DNA of 64,000 nucleotides from assembly GCF_019430885.1 (NCBI RefSeq), contig NZ_JAHYBZ010000012.1, forward strand, positions 1-64,000. Direction: 5' to 3'. Shown here one piece after another: positions 54,823-63,410 of this stretch; position 1 is the stretch's first letter; the number at the start of each line of letters is the position of its first letter. The translations under genes and the position numbers were made by a program. The DNA is from Roseomonas alba. GTDB taxonomy: Bacteria > Pseudomonadota > Alphaproteobacteria > Acetobacterales > Acetobacteraceae. The notes beneath the pieces are model-generated. The model was not told the origin of the DNA and ran no database searches. It was given only the letters and a program-made list of their open reading frames with translations.

Positions 54823-56435
54823 TCAGTCCATGCGCACCGGCGTCAGGTCCTGGATCCAGTTCTGTGCCTGCATGAAGCCCTTAACCCGCAGCGACATGGC
54901 GCGCGGGTCCATGTCATGTACGACGCGCAGCCAGACGCATTCGTCGACCATGCGCGTGTGCATCTCGGCCACCACCTGGTCCTGCTTCGCCGGGTCGAAC
55001 TCGGCGCGGATGCTGTCGGAGAAGGCATCGAATTCCGGCTGTTCGACATAGCCCCAAGTATTGCCGCGCGGGGCGGTCTTGCGGCTGTCGAGCGCGGTGA
55101 TGAAGCCGAAATCCGGATCCACCCACACCCAGGAGTAGTTCAGCCCGTGCAGTCCGCGCTGCGACTGGTCGCGTGATCCCTTCAGCCGCGACTGCACCAT
55201 CGCCGCCCGGTCCACCACGTCGAAGCTGATATGGACGCCAAGGGGCGCAGTATGTCCTGGATCGCCTTATTCATCATCGTCGGCTGCATCTGGCCCGAGC
55301 CGGATGCGCTGATGATGATCTTCGCCTCGACCGGCTTGGCCGGGCCGAAGCCGGCTTCGGCGAGCAGCCGCTTCGCTTCTTTCGGATCATGGCGGATGCG
55401 GAAGCTGGGATTGCCGAACCAGGGATGGTCGGGCGGCACCATGCCCCATGGCGGGCTTGCCGAAGCCACCCAGCATGGTCGCGATGGCCTCCCGGTCGAT
55501 GCGGGGATTGATCGCCTTGCGCACGCGGATGTCGGCGAAGGGCGACCCGGCATTGAGGTTCAGCACCCGGGGCCAGGTGTGCTGGTAGGTGTGGTCACGA
55601 TCTGCATGTTGGCGGCCCGCAGGGGCGGCACGGCGTCGGGCGGGGGCGCCTCGATCCAGGCCACTGGCCGGAGAGCAGCGTGGCCACGCGGTTGGAAGCA
55701 TCGGGTATGGGCAACAGCACCAGCCGGTCGGTCGTGGGGATGCGCGCCGGGTCCCAGTAGCCGGCGTTCTTCACCAGCTCCAGCCGCTGGCGCGGCACGA
55801 TGGACCGGAACTTCCATGGCCCGGTGCCGACCGGCGCGCAGGTATGGTCTTCGCAGCTCCGTCCAACCTTCTCCCACTGCGTGGGCGAGGAGAAGACGAT
55901 GCATCCGAGATGGTGGGGCAGCAGCGCATCCGGCTCGCGCGTCGAGATGTTGATGGCGTGGTCGCCGAGCGTCTCGAAACCCGCGATGTATCCGATGCGG
56001 CCATAGGTCTGCGCGACCTGGCGCCGATCGTATTGTGGCGCGTTCTGGTCGGTCAGCTTCACGAGGTTCCAGATCGCCGCATCGGCGTTTCAGGGCGTGC
56101 CGTCGTGGAAGGTCACACCCTCGCGCAGCGGGAAGACCCAGCGGCGCTTGTTTGTCGGATCCATCTGCCAGCCCGGGCGATGGTGCTCGGCTGGTCGGCG
56201 CGCGACAGGTCTCAATTGACCAGACCGTCGTAGAGTGTGGCGCCCGTGAAGGGTCAACCCTCGCTGCCCTGGTCCGGTTGGCCATTGACGGCGGGGATGT
56301 CGGATGCCGTCATGCCGACGCGCAGGACAGTCTCGGCCTGGGCGCGCGCGGTGCCTCCGATCATCAGGGGGCCGCGAGCGCAGCGGCACCGGCAAGGGTG
56401 GCGCGGCGACCGGGGCCGGTTCGGGGAACGGTCAT
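54823..56435 (-). pseudogene. decayed family 5 ABC substrate-binding protein gene
   Basis: A family 5 receptor can be followed in fragments from a signal peptide (start 56435, MTVPRTGPGRRATLAGAAAL) to a normal C-terminus (VKGFMQAQNWIQDLTPVRMD at 54823). The frame breaks soon after the signal peptide (stop at 56364), between about 56210 and 56170, and near 55660, 55590, 55440 and 55230. Three TGA codons (56254-56256, 56212-56214, 56090-56092) interrupt it at places where I expect Trp or another aromatic residue. Recognisable pieces include LYDGLVN, RRWVFPLREGVTFHDG and VRKAINPRIDREAI. The product cannot be made. Confidence 0.85.
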
Positions 56436-56568
56436 ATCGGCAATGCCTTTCACGCTGTCACAAAACTGCGAGAAAACCGCAATCATCGTGCCAGAAGCTG
56501 CCGTGACTCGCTTGCCCCCGGGCGCCTTCCACGCGACACCCCGTCCGACCATTCCGGAGTAACCATTC

Positions 56569-57357
56569 ATGGCCCACGCCCTTGGCGCGCCCGCCGCCCC
56601 TGCCATCCTGCGCAACACTGAGCTCGACGCGGACGCGGTGCGCCAGGCGCGGGTGGACCTCGCGGCCTGCTTCCGCATGGCCGCGCGGCTCGGCATGCAT
56701 GAGGGCATCTGCAACCACTTCTCCTTCGTGGTGCCCGGGCGCGACGACCTGTTCCTGGTGAACCCCTATGGCTGGGCGTTCAGCGAGATCACCGCCTCCC
56801 GCCTGTTGGTCTGCGACTTCACGGGCAATGTCATCGCCGGGGACGGCGTGCCCGAGGCGACCGCCTTCTTCATCCATGCGCGCGTCCACAAGAATGTCGG
56901 CCGCGCCAAGGCCGCCTTCCACACCCACATGCCGAACGCGACCGCGCTCGCCATGCTGGAAGGCCCGCCGCTGGTCTGGGCCGGGCAGACTGCGCTGAAG
57001 TTCTACGGCCGTACCTTGGTGGACGAGGAATATGGCGGCCTGGCGCTGGACGAGCAGGAAGGCGACCGCATCGCGGCGAGCATCGGCAATGCCGACATCG
57101 TCTTCATGAAGAACCACGGCGTGATGGTGGTCGGCGGCAGCGTCGCCGAGGCCTGGGACGATCTGTATTACCTGGAGCGCGCCGCCGAGGTGCAGCGCAT
57201 GGCCATGGCCACCGGCCGCACTCTCAAGGCCGTCCCGCCGGAGATGGCCCAGCGCACCTACGAACAGATGCGCGAGGGCGACCGCGAGAGCGCCCGGCTG
57301 CATCTGGAAAGCGTGAAGCGCATCCTGTCGCGCGAAGAACCCGACTTCATGCATTGA
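56569..57357 (+). CDS. class II aldolase/adducin family protein
   Basis: A 262-residue zinc-dependent aldolase-fold protein. The metal ligands are visible as HTHMPNATAL (two His) and the downstream MKNHGVMVVG His, and the phosphate-loop-like GICNHFSFVVPGRDD near residue 45 is typical. Family members include fuculose-phosphate aldolase and many uncharacterised aldolases or decarboxylases; members of this length often lack sugar-phosphate specificity. Divergent from the ABC receptor pseudogene; the DMT exporter gene follows 26 nt later. Confidence 0.88.
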   Translation: MAHALGAPAAPAILRNTELDADAVRQARVDLAACFRMAARLGMHEGICNHFSFVVPGRDDLFLVNPYGWAFSEITASRLLVCDFTGNVIAGDGVPEATAFFIHARVHKNVGRAKAAFHTHMPNATALAMLEGPPLVWAGQTALKFYGRTLVDEEYGGLALDEQEGDRIAASIGNADIVFMKNHGVMVVGGSVAEAWDDLYYLERAAEVQRMAMATGRTLKAVPPEMAQRTYEQMREGDRESARLHLESVKRILSREEPDFMH

Positions 57358-57383
57358 ACGGCGCCTCGGCGCGGACTGTCCCC

Positions 57384-58265
57384 ATGTCACGAACCCTGCG
57401 GCCCGATGCGTCGGGTCTCGGCCTGCTGTTCGCCACCACGATCGGCTGGGGGCTGAACTGGCCGGCGATGAAGGTGCTGATCGCGCATCTGCCGGTTCTG
57501 AGCACGCGCAGCCTGGCCGGGGTGCTCGGCCTCGCCGTACTGACCGTCGTCGCGCTGGTGCGGCAGGAGTCCCTGGCGGTGCCGCGGCGGCTTTGGCCGC
57601 GGCTGGTTCTGGTGTCGCTGCTGAACGTCACCGCCTGGATGGGGCTCGCCTCCTTCTCTCTCCTCTGGCTGGCAGCGGCGGAGGCGACCATCGTCTGCTA
57701 CACCATGCCGGTCTGGGCTGCCCTGATGGCCTGGGCGGTGCTGGGCGAGAAGCCGGGCCCGGCACGCGTCGCCGGTCTCGCGCTCGCCATGTCGGGGCTG
57801 GCGCTGCTGGTGCTCGGCCGCGGCGTCGCGGTCGGGCTGGAGAAGGCGCCCGGCGTCGCGCTCGGCCTCGGCTCGGCCGTGCTCTTCTCGCTCGGCACGG
57901 TCATCACCAAACGCTGGCCGCTGGGCCTGCCACCGACAACCGCCTCAGCGTGGCAGGTGGGGATCGGCATCCTGCCGCTGGCGCTGCTGGCGCTGGTCTT
58001 TGACGATGCGCGGCTGGACGCCATCACGCCGCGCGATTGGGCTCTGCTGGCCTATGGCGGGGTCTTCGCGCTGGGGCTTTGCTACCTGTCCTGGTTTGGC
58101 GCGTTGCGGCGGTTGCCGGCCTCGCTCGCCTCGCTCGGCACGCTGCTGACGCCGATGATCGGCGTGGCAAGCGCCGCGATCTTTCTCGGCGAACCGTTCG
58201 GCTGGCGGGAGGCCCTGTCACTCGCCCTGACGCTGTCGGGCGTGGCGCTGGCGCTGCGAGGGTAG
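57384..58265 (+). CDS. EamA/DMT family transporter
   Basis: A 293-residue membrane protein with ten predicted helices in two EamA repeats (first about 10-135, second about 150-290); GWGLNWPAMK and SLGTLLTPMIGVASAAIFLGEPFGW are typical landmarks at the start of the first repeat and the end of the second. DMT transporters export metabolites or drugs. The ATG at 57384 starts right before helix 1. It probably shares a transcript with the class II aldolase. Confidence 0.9.
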   Translation: MSRTLRPDASGLGLLFATTIGWGLNWPAMKVLIAHLPVLSTRSLAGVLGLAVLTVVALVRQESLAVPRRLWPRLVLVSLLNVTAWMGLASFSLLWLAAAEATIVCYTMPVWAALMAWAVLGEKPGPARVAGLALAMSGLALLVLGRGVAVGLEKAPGVALGLGSAVLFSLGTVITKRWPLGLPPTTASAWQVGIGILPLALLALVFDDARLDAITPRDWALLAYGGVFALGLCYLSWFGALRRLPASLASLGTLLTPMIGVASAAIFLGEPFGWREALSLALTLSGVALALRG

Positions 58266-58528
58266 AGCCGGTCGCTGCGGGTTCTTCCTGTCGCGGGCTG
58301 CGAGCACGGTGCGAGGCCGGGCTGCCGGCCCCGGCGTTCGCGATCCCACACGGCTGCAAGATCGCCCCGGCCGATGTCGGCGTCTCATGCCAAGCCGGCA
58401 CGGGAGGCGGAGCCACCTCCCGGACCTCGCCTGTTACCTGCGAAGACGCTTGCGGAAGTCGGCCCCCGCCTGCTTTGCTTGGCACAGGGCAGGGCGCAAG
58501 TCGTCAACGGCAGTGTCGTTGAGGAGCT
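58266..58528. other. gap between EamA and ABC receptor genes
   Basis: Non-coding. It contains one good hairpin, CGGGAGG (58401-58407)/CCTCCCG (58416-58422), with an inner GGC-GGA-GCC; it could be a terminator or a reduced copy of the two-hairpin repeat. No promoter boxes are convincing. Confidence 0.4.
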
Positions 58529-60115
58529 ATGCGCATGCGACGTCGACACGTCTTCGCCCTTGCGGGAACATCCCTGCTCGCCCGTCCCGCCTTTGCCCAG
58601 CCGGCGTCCGCGCGGACTCTGCGATACGTGCCGCAGACCGATCTGACCGTGCTCGATCCGGTCTTCACCACGGCCTACATCACGCGACACCACTCGCTGA
58701 TGATCTACGATCAACTCTTTGGTCTCGATTCCAACCTGCGGCCGCAGCCGCAGATGGTGGAAGGCTATGAGTCCAGCACCGATGGCCTGACCTGGAGTTT
58801 CCGCCTGCGCGAGGGCCTGAAATTCCATGACGGAGAGCCGGTGCGCGGCAAGGACTGCATCGCCTCCATCCGGCGCTGGGGGCAGCGGGATTCGCTCGGC
58901 CAGGTGCTGCTGTCTCGCGTGGCGGACATGACGAGCCCGGACGATCGCAGCTTCACCATCCGGCTCAGCCGTCCCTTTGGCCCGATCCTGGACGCGCTGG
59001 GCAAGATCGGTCCCTCGGCGCTGTTCATCATGCCAGAACGCATCGCCGCCACCGATCCCAACACGCAGATCCGCGAGACGATCGGCAGCGGTCCCTTCCG
59101 TTTCGTCGCGAATGAACGCATCGTGGGCTCCCGCGTCGTCTATGAGCGCAATCCCGACTATCGTCCGCGCGAGGACGGCACGACGAGCTGGGCCGCCGGC
59201 CCCAAGCGCGTCCATTTCGATCGCGTCGAATGGACCGTGATGCCTGACCCGGGCACCGCCGCCGCCGCCATCCGCAACAATGAGATCGATTGGTGGGAGA
59301 ACCCGCCCAATGACCTGGCGCCCGTGCTGCGCCGCGCCCGCGACGTGAATGTGAGGCGTGCGAGCCCGCTCGGCACCTTCGGCACCGGTATCTTCAACTG
59401 CCTGCACCCGCCCTTCGACAAGCCGGCGGTCCGGCGCGTCATCCTCAACGCCATGTCGCAGGAGGATTTCATGACCGCTGCCGCGGGCGCCGATCCGTCG
59501 CTGTGGAATGCGAAGACGGGCGTCTTCACGCCAGGGTCGCCGCTGGCCAGCGACACGGGCATGGAGGCCATTACCGGTCCGCGCGACATAGAACGCTCCA
59601 AGCGCGAGCTGCGCGAGGCCGGTTATGCCGGCGAGACCATCGTCATGCTCGCACCGTCCGACCAACAGGCGCTGATGGGGATTGCGGAGGTCGGCCGCGA
59701 CCTGTTCATCCGCCTGGGCATGGAGGTCGACTACCGCATCTCGGACTGGGGGACGCTGGTGCAGCGTCGCGCCAGCCGCGAGCCGCCGGACAAGGGCGGC
59801 TGGAACTTCTTCCACACCACCTGGAACGGGCTCGATGGCATCAATCCGGGCGTCATGACCTTCCTGCGCGCGAACGGCACGCAGGCCTGGTTCGGCTGGC
59901 CGACCGTGCCGAAGCTGGACGCGCTGCGCCAGCAATGGTTCGACGCGCCGGATCTCGCGAGCCAACGCGCCGCGGCGGCGGAAATCCAGAGCACCGTGTT
60001 CCAGGAGGCACCCTACCTGCCCTCCGGTCAGTATTTCAGCAACACGGCCTATCGCAGCTCGATCACCCAACCGATCTCGGAAATCTTCGCGTTCTGGGAC
60101 GTGAAGCGGGTCTGA
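58529..60115 (+). CDS. ABC transporter substrate-binding protein, family 5 (peptide/solute)
   Basis: A 528-residue receptor: basic signal (MRMRRRHVFALAGTSLLARPAFAQ, 1-24), then LRYVPQTDLTVLDPVFTTAYITRHH, MIYDQLFGLDS, WSFRLREGLKFHDGEPVRGKDC and FDKPAVRRVILNAMSQEDFM, the dipeptide-receptor layout. Stand-alone with no permease or ATPase genes nearby, as for the other receptors in this window. It is followed by repeat copy F. Confidence 0.92.
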   Translation: MRMRRRHVFALAGTSLLARPAFAQPASARTLRYVPQTDLTVLDPVFTTAYITRHHSLMIYDQLFGLDSNLRPQPQMVEGYESSTDGLTWSFRLREGLKFHDGEPVRGKDCIASIRRWGQRDSLGQVLLSRVADMTSPDDRSFTIRLSRPFGPILDALGKIGPSALFIMPERIAATDPNTQIRETIGSGPFRFVANERIVGSRVVYERNPDYRPREDGTTSWAAGPKRVHFDRVEWTVMPDPGTAAAAIRNNEIDWWENPPNDLAPVLRRARDVNVRRASPLGTFGTGIFNCLHPPFDKPAVRRVILNAMSQEDFMTAAAGADPSLWNAKTGVFTPGSPLASDTGMEAITGPRDIERSKRELREAGYAGETIVMLAPSDQQALMGIAEVGRDLFIRLGMEVDYRISDWGTLVQRRASREPPDKGGWNFFHTTWNGLDGINPGVMTFLRANGTQAWFGWPTVPKLDALRQQWFDAPDLASQRAAAAEIQSTVFQEAPYLPSGQYFSNTAYRSSITQPISEIFAFWDVKRV

Positions 60116-60137
60116 TACCGGCGAGCCGGCGTTCTGA

Positions 60138-60275
60138 TCCGTGGGACCGAGAGGGGCCTTGCCCCTCTCGGTCCCACCAAAGCCCGGAGGGCATCCCTGA
60201 TGATCGGGCTGGTTTCGCGGTCGAGACGCTGAGGGGCTCTGCCCCTCCGAACCACTCCTCCAATCTTCCGACCTC
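60138..60275 (+). repeat. two-hairpin intergenic element (copy F)
   Basis: Stem 1 is the longest of the family: 17 perfect pairs, 60141-60157 with 60161-60177, loop CTT, core AGGGGC/GCCCCT. Stem 2 lies at about 60181-60210 (AGCCCG/CGGGCT outer arms). A second GAGGGGC-TCT-GCCCCTC hairpin follows at 60231-60247. It lies between convergent genes and is well placed to terminate both. Confidence 0.75.
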
Positions 60276-60343
60276 ACAGGTACCGACGGGGACCGCAGGC
60301 CCCACGCCGGCCGACCTTGCGGAGTCTTCGTTGCGCGCGGCCG

Positions 60344-61516
60344 TCACACGGCCTTTGCTGCCTTCAGCGCCGCGATCTCCTCCGTGCTGAAGCCGAACTC
60401 CGCCAACACTTCCTCGGTATGCTGACCGCGTTCCGGCGTCGGCTTCTTCGCGCAGTCCACGCCGCCGATCTGCATCGGCGCGCGCACCACGTTCAGCGCG
60501 CCCAGGCGCGGATGCTGCAACGTCATCTCCAGGCCGAGATGCTTCACCTGTTCATCCGCGAAGACCTGGTCCATGGCATAGACCGGCCCGCAGGGCACGC
60601 CTTCCTTGTTGAACTTCGCGACCCAGTTCGCCGCGGTGTCGGTCTGCGTCACCTTCTCGAGCAGCGCATTGACCTTCACGCGGTTCTGGCTCCGCAGCTT
60701 GTCGGTGGCGATGTCGGGGTCCTTCGCCTCCTCCTCGATGCCGAGCACCTTCACGATGCGGTCCCACATCACCTGGCCGCCGCCGGCGATGTTGATGACG
60801 CCGTCGGAGGTCTTGAACAGCCCGGTCGGGATGGTGGTGGGGTGGTCGTTGCCGGCCTGCTTCGGGACCTCGTGCTTCATGGTCCAGCGCGTGGCCTGGA
60901 AGTCCATCATGGCGATCATGGCTTCGAGCAGGGAGACATGCACCCAGCGCCCCTTGCCGGTGACTTCCCGTTCCAGCAGCGCGACCATGATGCCGAGCGC
61001 GCAGTAGAGACCGGCGGTGAGGTCCGCGACGGGAATGCCCGCGCGCACCGGCCCCTGGCCGGGCAGGCCGGTGACCGACATCAGCCCGCCCATGCCCTGG
61101 GCGATCTGGTCGAAGCCGGGGCGCCGGGCATAGGGCCCGTCCTGCCCGAAGCCGGAGATCGACCCCAGCACGATGCGCGGATTGATCGCCGACAGCGCGT
61201 CATAGTCGATGCCGAGCCGCGTCTTCACGTCGGGGCGGTAGTTCTCGACCACGACATCGGCCTTGGCGACCAGGCGCTTGAAGGCGGCCAGGCCCTCGGG
61301 CGACTTCAGGTTCAGCGTCATGCCGCGCTTGTTGCGGTGGACGTGCTGGAAATCGGGGCCATCGCGCTCGCCGCCCAGCCCCTTTCCGGTATCGACCTCG
61401 TCGGTTGCCTCGATCTTGATCACGTTGGCACCCCAATCGGCGAGCTGGCGCACGCAGGTCGGGCCCGAACGGACGCGGGTCAGATCAAGCACGGTGAAAC
61501 GGGACAGCGGCATCAT
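60344..61516 (-). CDS. CaiB/BaiF family CoA-transferase
   Basis: A 390-residue class III CoA-transferase: FTVLDLTRVRSGPTCVRQLADWGANVIKIE at the N-terminus, RNKRGMTLNLKSPEG, and Asp165 in GIPVADLTAGLYCALG at the catalytic position, the same residue number as in the other CaiB-type protein of this window. It is divergent from an enoyl-CoA hydratase gene 123 bp away; the two may act on the same acyl-CoA. The start could be the ATG at 61516 or the next codon. Confidence 0.92.
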   Translation of the reverse strand: MMPLSRFTVLDLTRVRSGPTCVRQLADWGANVIKIEATDEVDTGKGLGGERDGPDFQHVHRNKRGMTLNLKSPEGLAAFKRLVAKADVVVENYRPDVKTRLGIDYDALSAINPRIVLGSISGFGQDGPYARRPGFDQIAQGMGGLMSVTGLPGQGPVRAGIPVADLTAGLYCALGIMVALLEREVTGKGRWVHVSLLEAMIAMMDFQATRWTMKHEVPKQAGNDHPTTIPTGLFKTSDGVINIAGGGQVMWDRIVKVLGIEEEAKDPDIATDKLRSQNRVKVNALLEKVTQTDTAANWVAKFNKEGVPCGPVYAMDQVFADEQVKHLGLEMTLQHPRLGALNVVRAPMQIGGVDCAKKPTPERGQHTEEVLAEFGFSTEEIAALKAAKAV

Positions 61517-61639
61517 GGTTCAAGGCCCTCCATGGCCGACTCTGTTCGCACCGCGCGGGCGGGCCGGCAAGGTGGCGGCTTGACGCGGTCTGCCATCCCG
61601 CTACGCCTTGCACCCGCATCACAGTCGGGACGGAGCGCC

Positions 61640-62422
61640 ATGAGCGACGAGATTCTGCACGAGGTCCGCGAGGGCGGCATCGCCTGGACCACCTTCAACC
61701 GCCCCCAGGCGCGCAACGCCATGCTGTTCGGCATGTATGAGCGGTTGCAGGAGCTCGCCGGCGAGATCAGCGCCGACCCGTCCATCCGCGTCTGGGTGCT
61801 GACCGGCGCGGGCGGCAAGGCCTTCGCCTCGGGCACCGACATCTCCCAGTTCCGCGAGTTCAAGACCGCCGAGGACGCGCTGAACTACGAGGCGCGCATC
61901 GACAAGGTGCTCGGCGCGCTTGAGGATTGTTCCAAGCCGATCATCGCGGCCATTGCCGGCGCCTGCACGGGCGGTGGCCTCGGCATCGCCGGCTGCTGCG
62001 ACCTGCGCATCTGCGACCAGGGTGCGCGCTTCGGCCTGCCGATCGCGAAGACGCTCGGCAATATTCTCAACATGCACAACTTCGCACGCTTCTATGCGCT
62101 GGTCGGTCCGGCGGCGATCGCCGAGATGATCATGACCTCGCGGCTCTTCTCCGCCGCCGAGGCCAAGCATATCGGCCTCGTCTCCGAAGTGCTGGAAAGC
62201 CCGGATGCCGTTGCGGCGCGCGCGATGGAGCTGGCGACGACGATGTCGACGCTGGCGCCGCTGACGCTGAAGGCCACGAAGGAAGCGCTGCGCCGCCTGC
62301 GCAAGGCGACCAGCGAGGTCGAGGGCGACGATCTGGTGACCATGTGCTTCACCTCGGCCGACTTCCAGGAAGGCGTGGACGCCTTCCTCAACAAGCGCGC
62401 GCCGAACTTCCAGGGGAAGTGA
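61640..62422 (+). CDS. enoyl-CoA hydratase/isomerase family protein
   Basis: A 260-residue crotonase-fold protein. Oxyanion-hole segments are [15 protein letters not shown] and [19 protein letters not shown]. In the second site it reads [21 protein letters not shown]; the usual hydratase Glu before PG is not apparent, so the reaction may be isomerisation, decarboxylation or lysis rather than hydration. Divergent from the CoA-transferase gene, a likely functional partner. Confidence 0.88.
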   Translation: MSDEILHEVREGGIAWTTFNRPQARNAMLFGMYERLQELAGEISADPSIRVWVLTGAGGKAFASGTDISQFREFKTAEDALNYEARIDKVLGALEDCSKPIIAAIAGACTGGGLGIAGCCDLRICDQGARFGLPIAKTLGNILNMHNFARFYALVGPAAIAEMIMTSRLFSAAEAKHIGLVSEVLESPDAVAARAMELATTMSTLAPLTLKATKEALRRLRKATSEVEGDDLVTMCFTSADFQEGVDAFLNKRAPNFQGK

Positions 62423-62621
62423 CCTTGCGTTGCGGACGACCCCGTCCGGGGCCGTCCGCACGCCCGATGGCGCCGATGGGATTTGCATTCGGGCGTCGGA
62501 ACGCCCATATCCCCGTGCGTCACCTCGTCCGGTCCGTTCCGCGGACCTGCTCTCCGTGCCTTCCCTATGGTTGAGCCGCAGCGATGGCTGGCCCGTCGCG
62601 CATACAGCGCGCCGGCATAAC

Positions 62622-62649
62622 CGTTGCGCAATCTCGTGCGACGGCAACG
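62622..62649 (+). promoter_or_regulatory. hairpin in the cold-shock gene leader
   Basis: CGTTGC (62622-62627) and GCAACG (62644-62649) can pair across 16 nt, ending 20 nt before the ATG. The 247-bp upstream gap fits the long leaders of cold-shock genes, but no known leader motif is recognisable. Confidence 0.35.
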
Positions 62650-62669
62650 CTCAACCCGGAGACTTCGGC

Positions 62670-62876
62670 ATGAGCATCGGTACCGTGAAGTGGTTCAACG
62701 CGACCAAGGGCTATGGCTTCATCCAGCCTGAGGACGGCAGCAAGGACGTGTTCGTCCACATCAGCGACGTGCAGCGCTCGGGCCTCAACGGCCTGAACGA
62801 AGGCGACAAGGTCGAGTTCGAGCTGCAGCGTGGCCAGCAGGGCAAGATCTCGGCGGGCAACCTCCGCCTCGCCTGA
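62670..62876 (+). CDS. cold-shock protein (CspA family)
   Basis: A 68-residue single cold-shock domain. RNP1 reads KGYGFI and RNP2 reads VFVHIS, preceded by [10 protein letters not shown]. It binds single-stranded RNA or DNA and helps melt mRNA structure. CCGGAG upstream is the probable ribosome-binding site. A strong terminator lies directly behind the gene, so it is probably monocistronic. Confidence 0.97.
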   Translation: MSIGTVKWFNATKGYGFIQPEDGSKDVFVHISDVQRSGLNGLNEGDKVEFELQRGQQGKISAGNLRLA

Positions 62877-62883
62877 CACGGAC

Positions 62884-62917
62884 AGGGCGGCCCACGGGCC
62901 GCCCTTTCTTCTTCTTC
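62884..62917 (+). terminator. rho-independent terminator of the cold-shock gene
   Basis: AGGGCGGCCC and GGGCCGCCCT (62884-62893, 62896-62905) form a GC-rich stem, followed by a T-rich tract TTTCTTCTTCTT. This is the clearest intrinsic terminator in the window. Confidence 0.9.
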
Positions 62918-62939
62918 ATGACGGATGCGGAGCACGCCC

Positions 62940-63122
62940 ATGGCGCGGAAGCCGAACTATGGCCAGCAGCGGGCCGATGTGAACCGCTCGAAGCAGGCGA
63001 AGAAGGAAGCGAAGCTGCGCGAACGCGAGGAAGCGGTCGCGAAGCGCAAGGCCGGCGGGCAGGACGCCGAGCCTGAATACGAGCCGGACACGGCCGAGGA
63101 CCAGGAGCCCGCGCGCGACTGA
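62940..63122 (+). CDS. small basic/acidic protein of unknown function
   Basis: A 60-residue hydrophilic protein: a basic first half predicted to be helical (NRSKQAKKEAKLREREEAVAKRK) and an acidic tail rich in Glu, Asp and Pro. There are no membrane segments or cysteines. I know no function. The ATG at 62940 has GGAG upstream; an in-frame ATG at 62925 lacks one. It lies 20 nt before the next small gene, likely co-transcribed. Confidence 0.7.
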   Translation: MARKPNYGQQRADVNRSKQAKKEAKLREREEAVAKRKAGGQDAEPEYEPDTAEDQEPARD

Positions 63123-63142
63123 GGCGCGGAGGAGAGACAGAG

Positions 63143-63370
63143 ATGGCCAAACCTGCCAGCAAATCGAACTTCGTGCTGTTCGACGTGATCTATGAGGACG
63201 GCAGCCGCCGGTCCAACCGCAAGGTGCCGGCCGAGATCCTCGGTGGGCTCGACGGCGACGAGCCGGCCCGCAAGGTGATCCAGGAACAGGACAACGAGAT
63301 CGCCAAGGCGTCCGGCAAGCCGGCGCTGCCGATCTCCCAGATCCTGCGCGTCGGCGGCAAGAAGCGCTGA
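63143..63370 (+). CDS. small conserved-looking protein of unknown function
   Basis: A 75-residue protein (FVLFDVIYEDGSRRSNRKVPAEIL in the first half, IAKASGKPALPISQIL in the second) without signal peptide or membrane segment. Compact alternating pattern suggests a small folded domain. GGAGGAGAG precedes the ATG. Family not recognised. Confidence 0.7.
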   Translation: MAKPASKSNFVLFDVIYEDGSRRSNRKVPAEILGGLDGDEPARKVIQEQDNEIAKASGKPALPISQILRVGGKKR

Positions 63371-63379
63371 CGCGGGACC

Positions 63380-63404
63380 GGCGCCGCCCCAGCGGGACGG
63401 CGCC
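63380..63404. terminator. possible bidirectional terminator
   Basis: GGCGCCG (63380-63386) and CGGCGCC (63398-63404) pair across 11 nt between two convergent genes, 10 nt after the stop of the small protein gene. There is no T-run on either side. Confidence 0.4.
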
Positions 63405-63410
63405 CCCCTC

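Noticed and set aside
54823-56435. TGA read as Trp (alternative genetic code or recoding)
   Set aside because: The same fragment also has multiple frameshifts, TGG is used normally in it, and every other gene in the window ends with or avoids TGA in the standard way.
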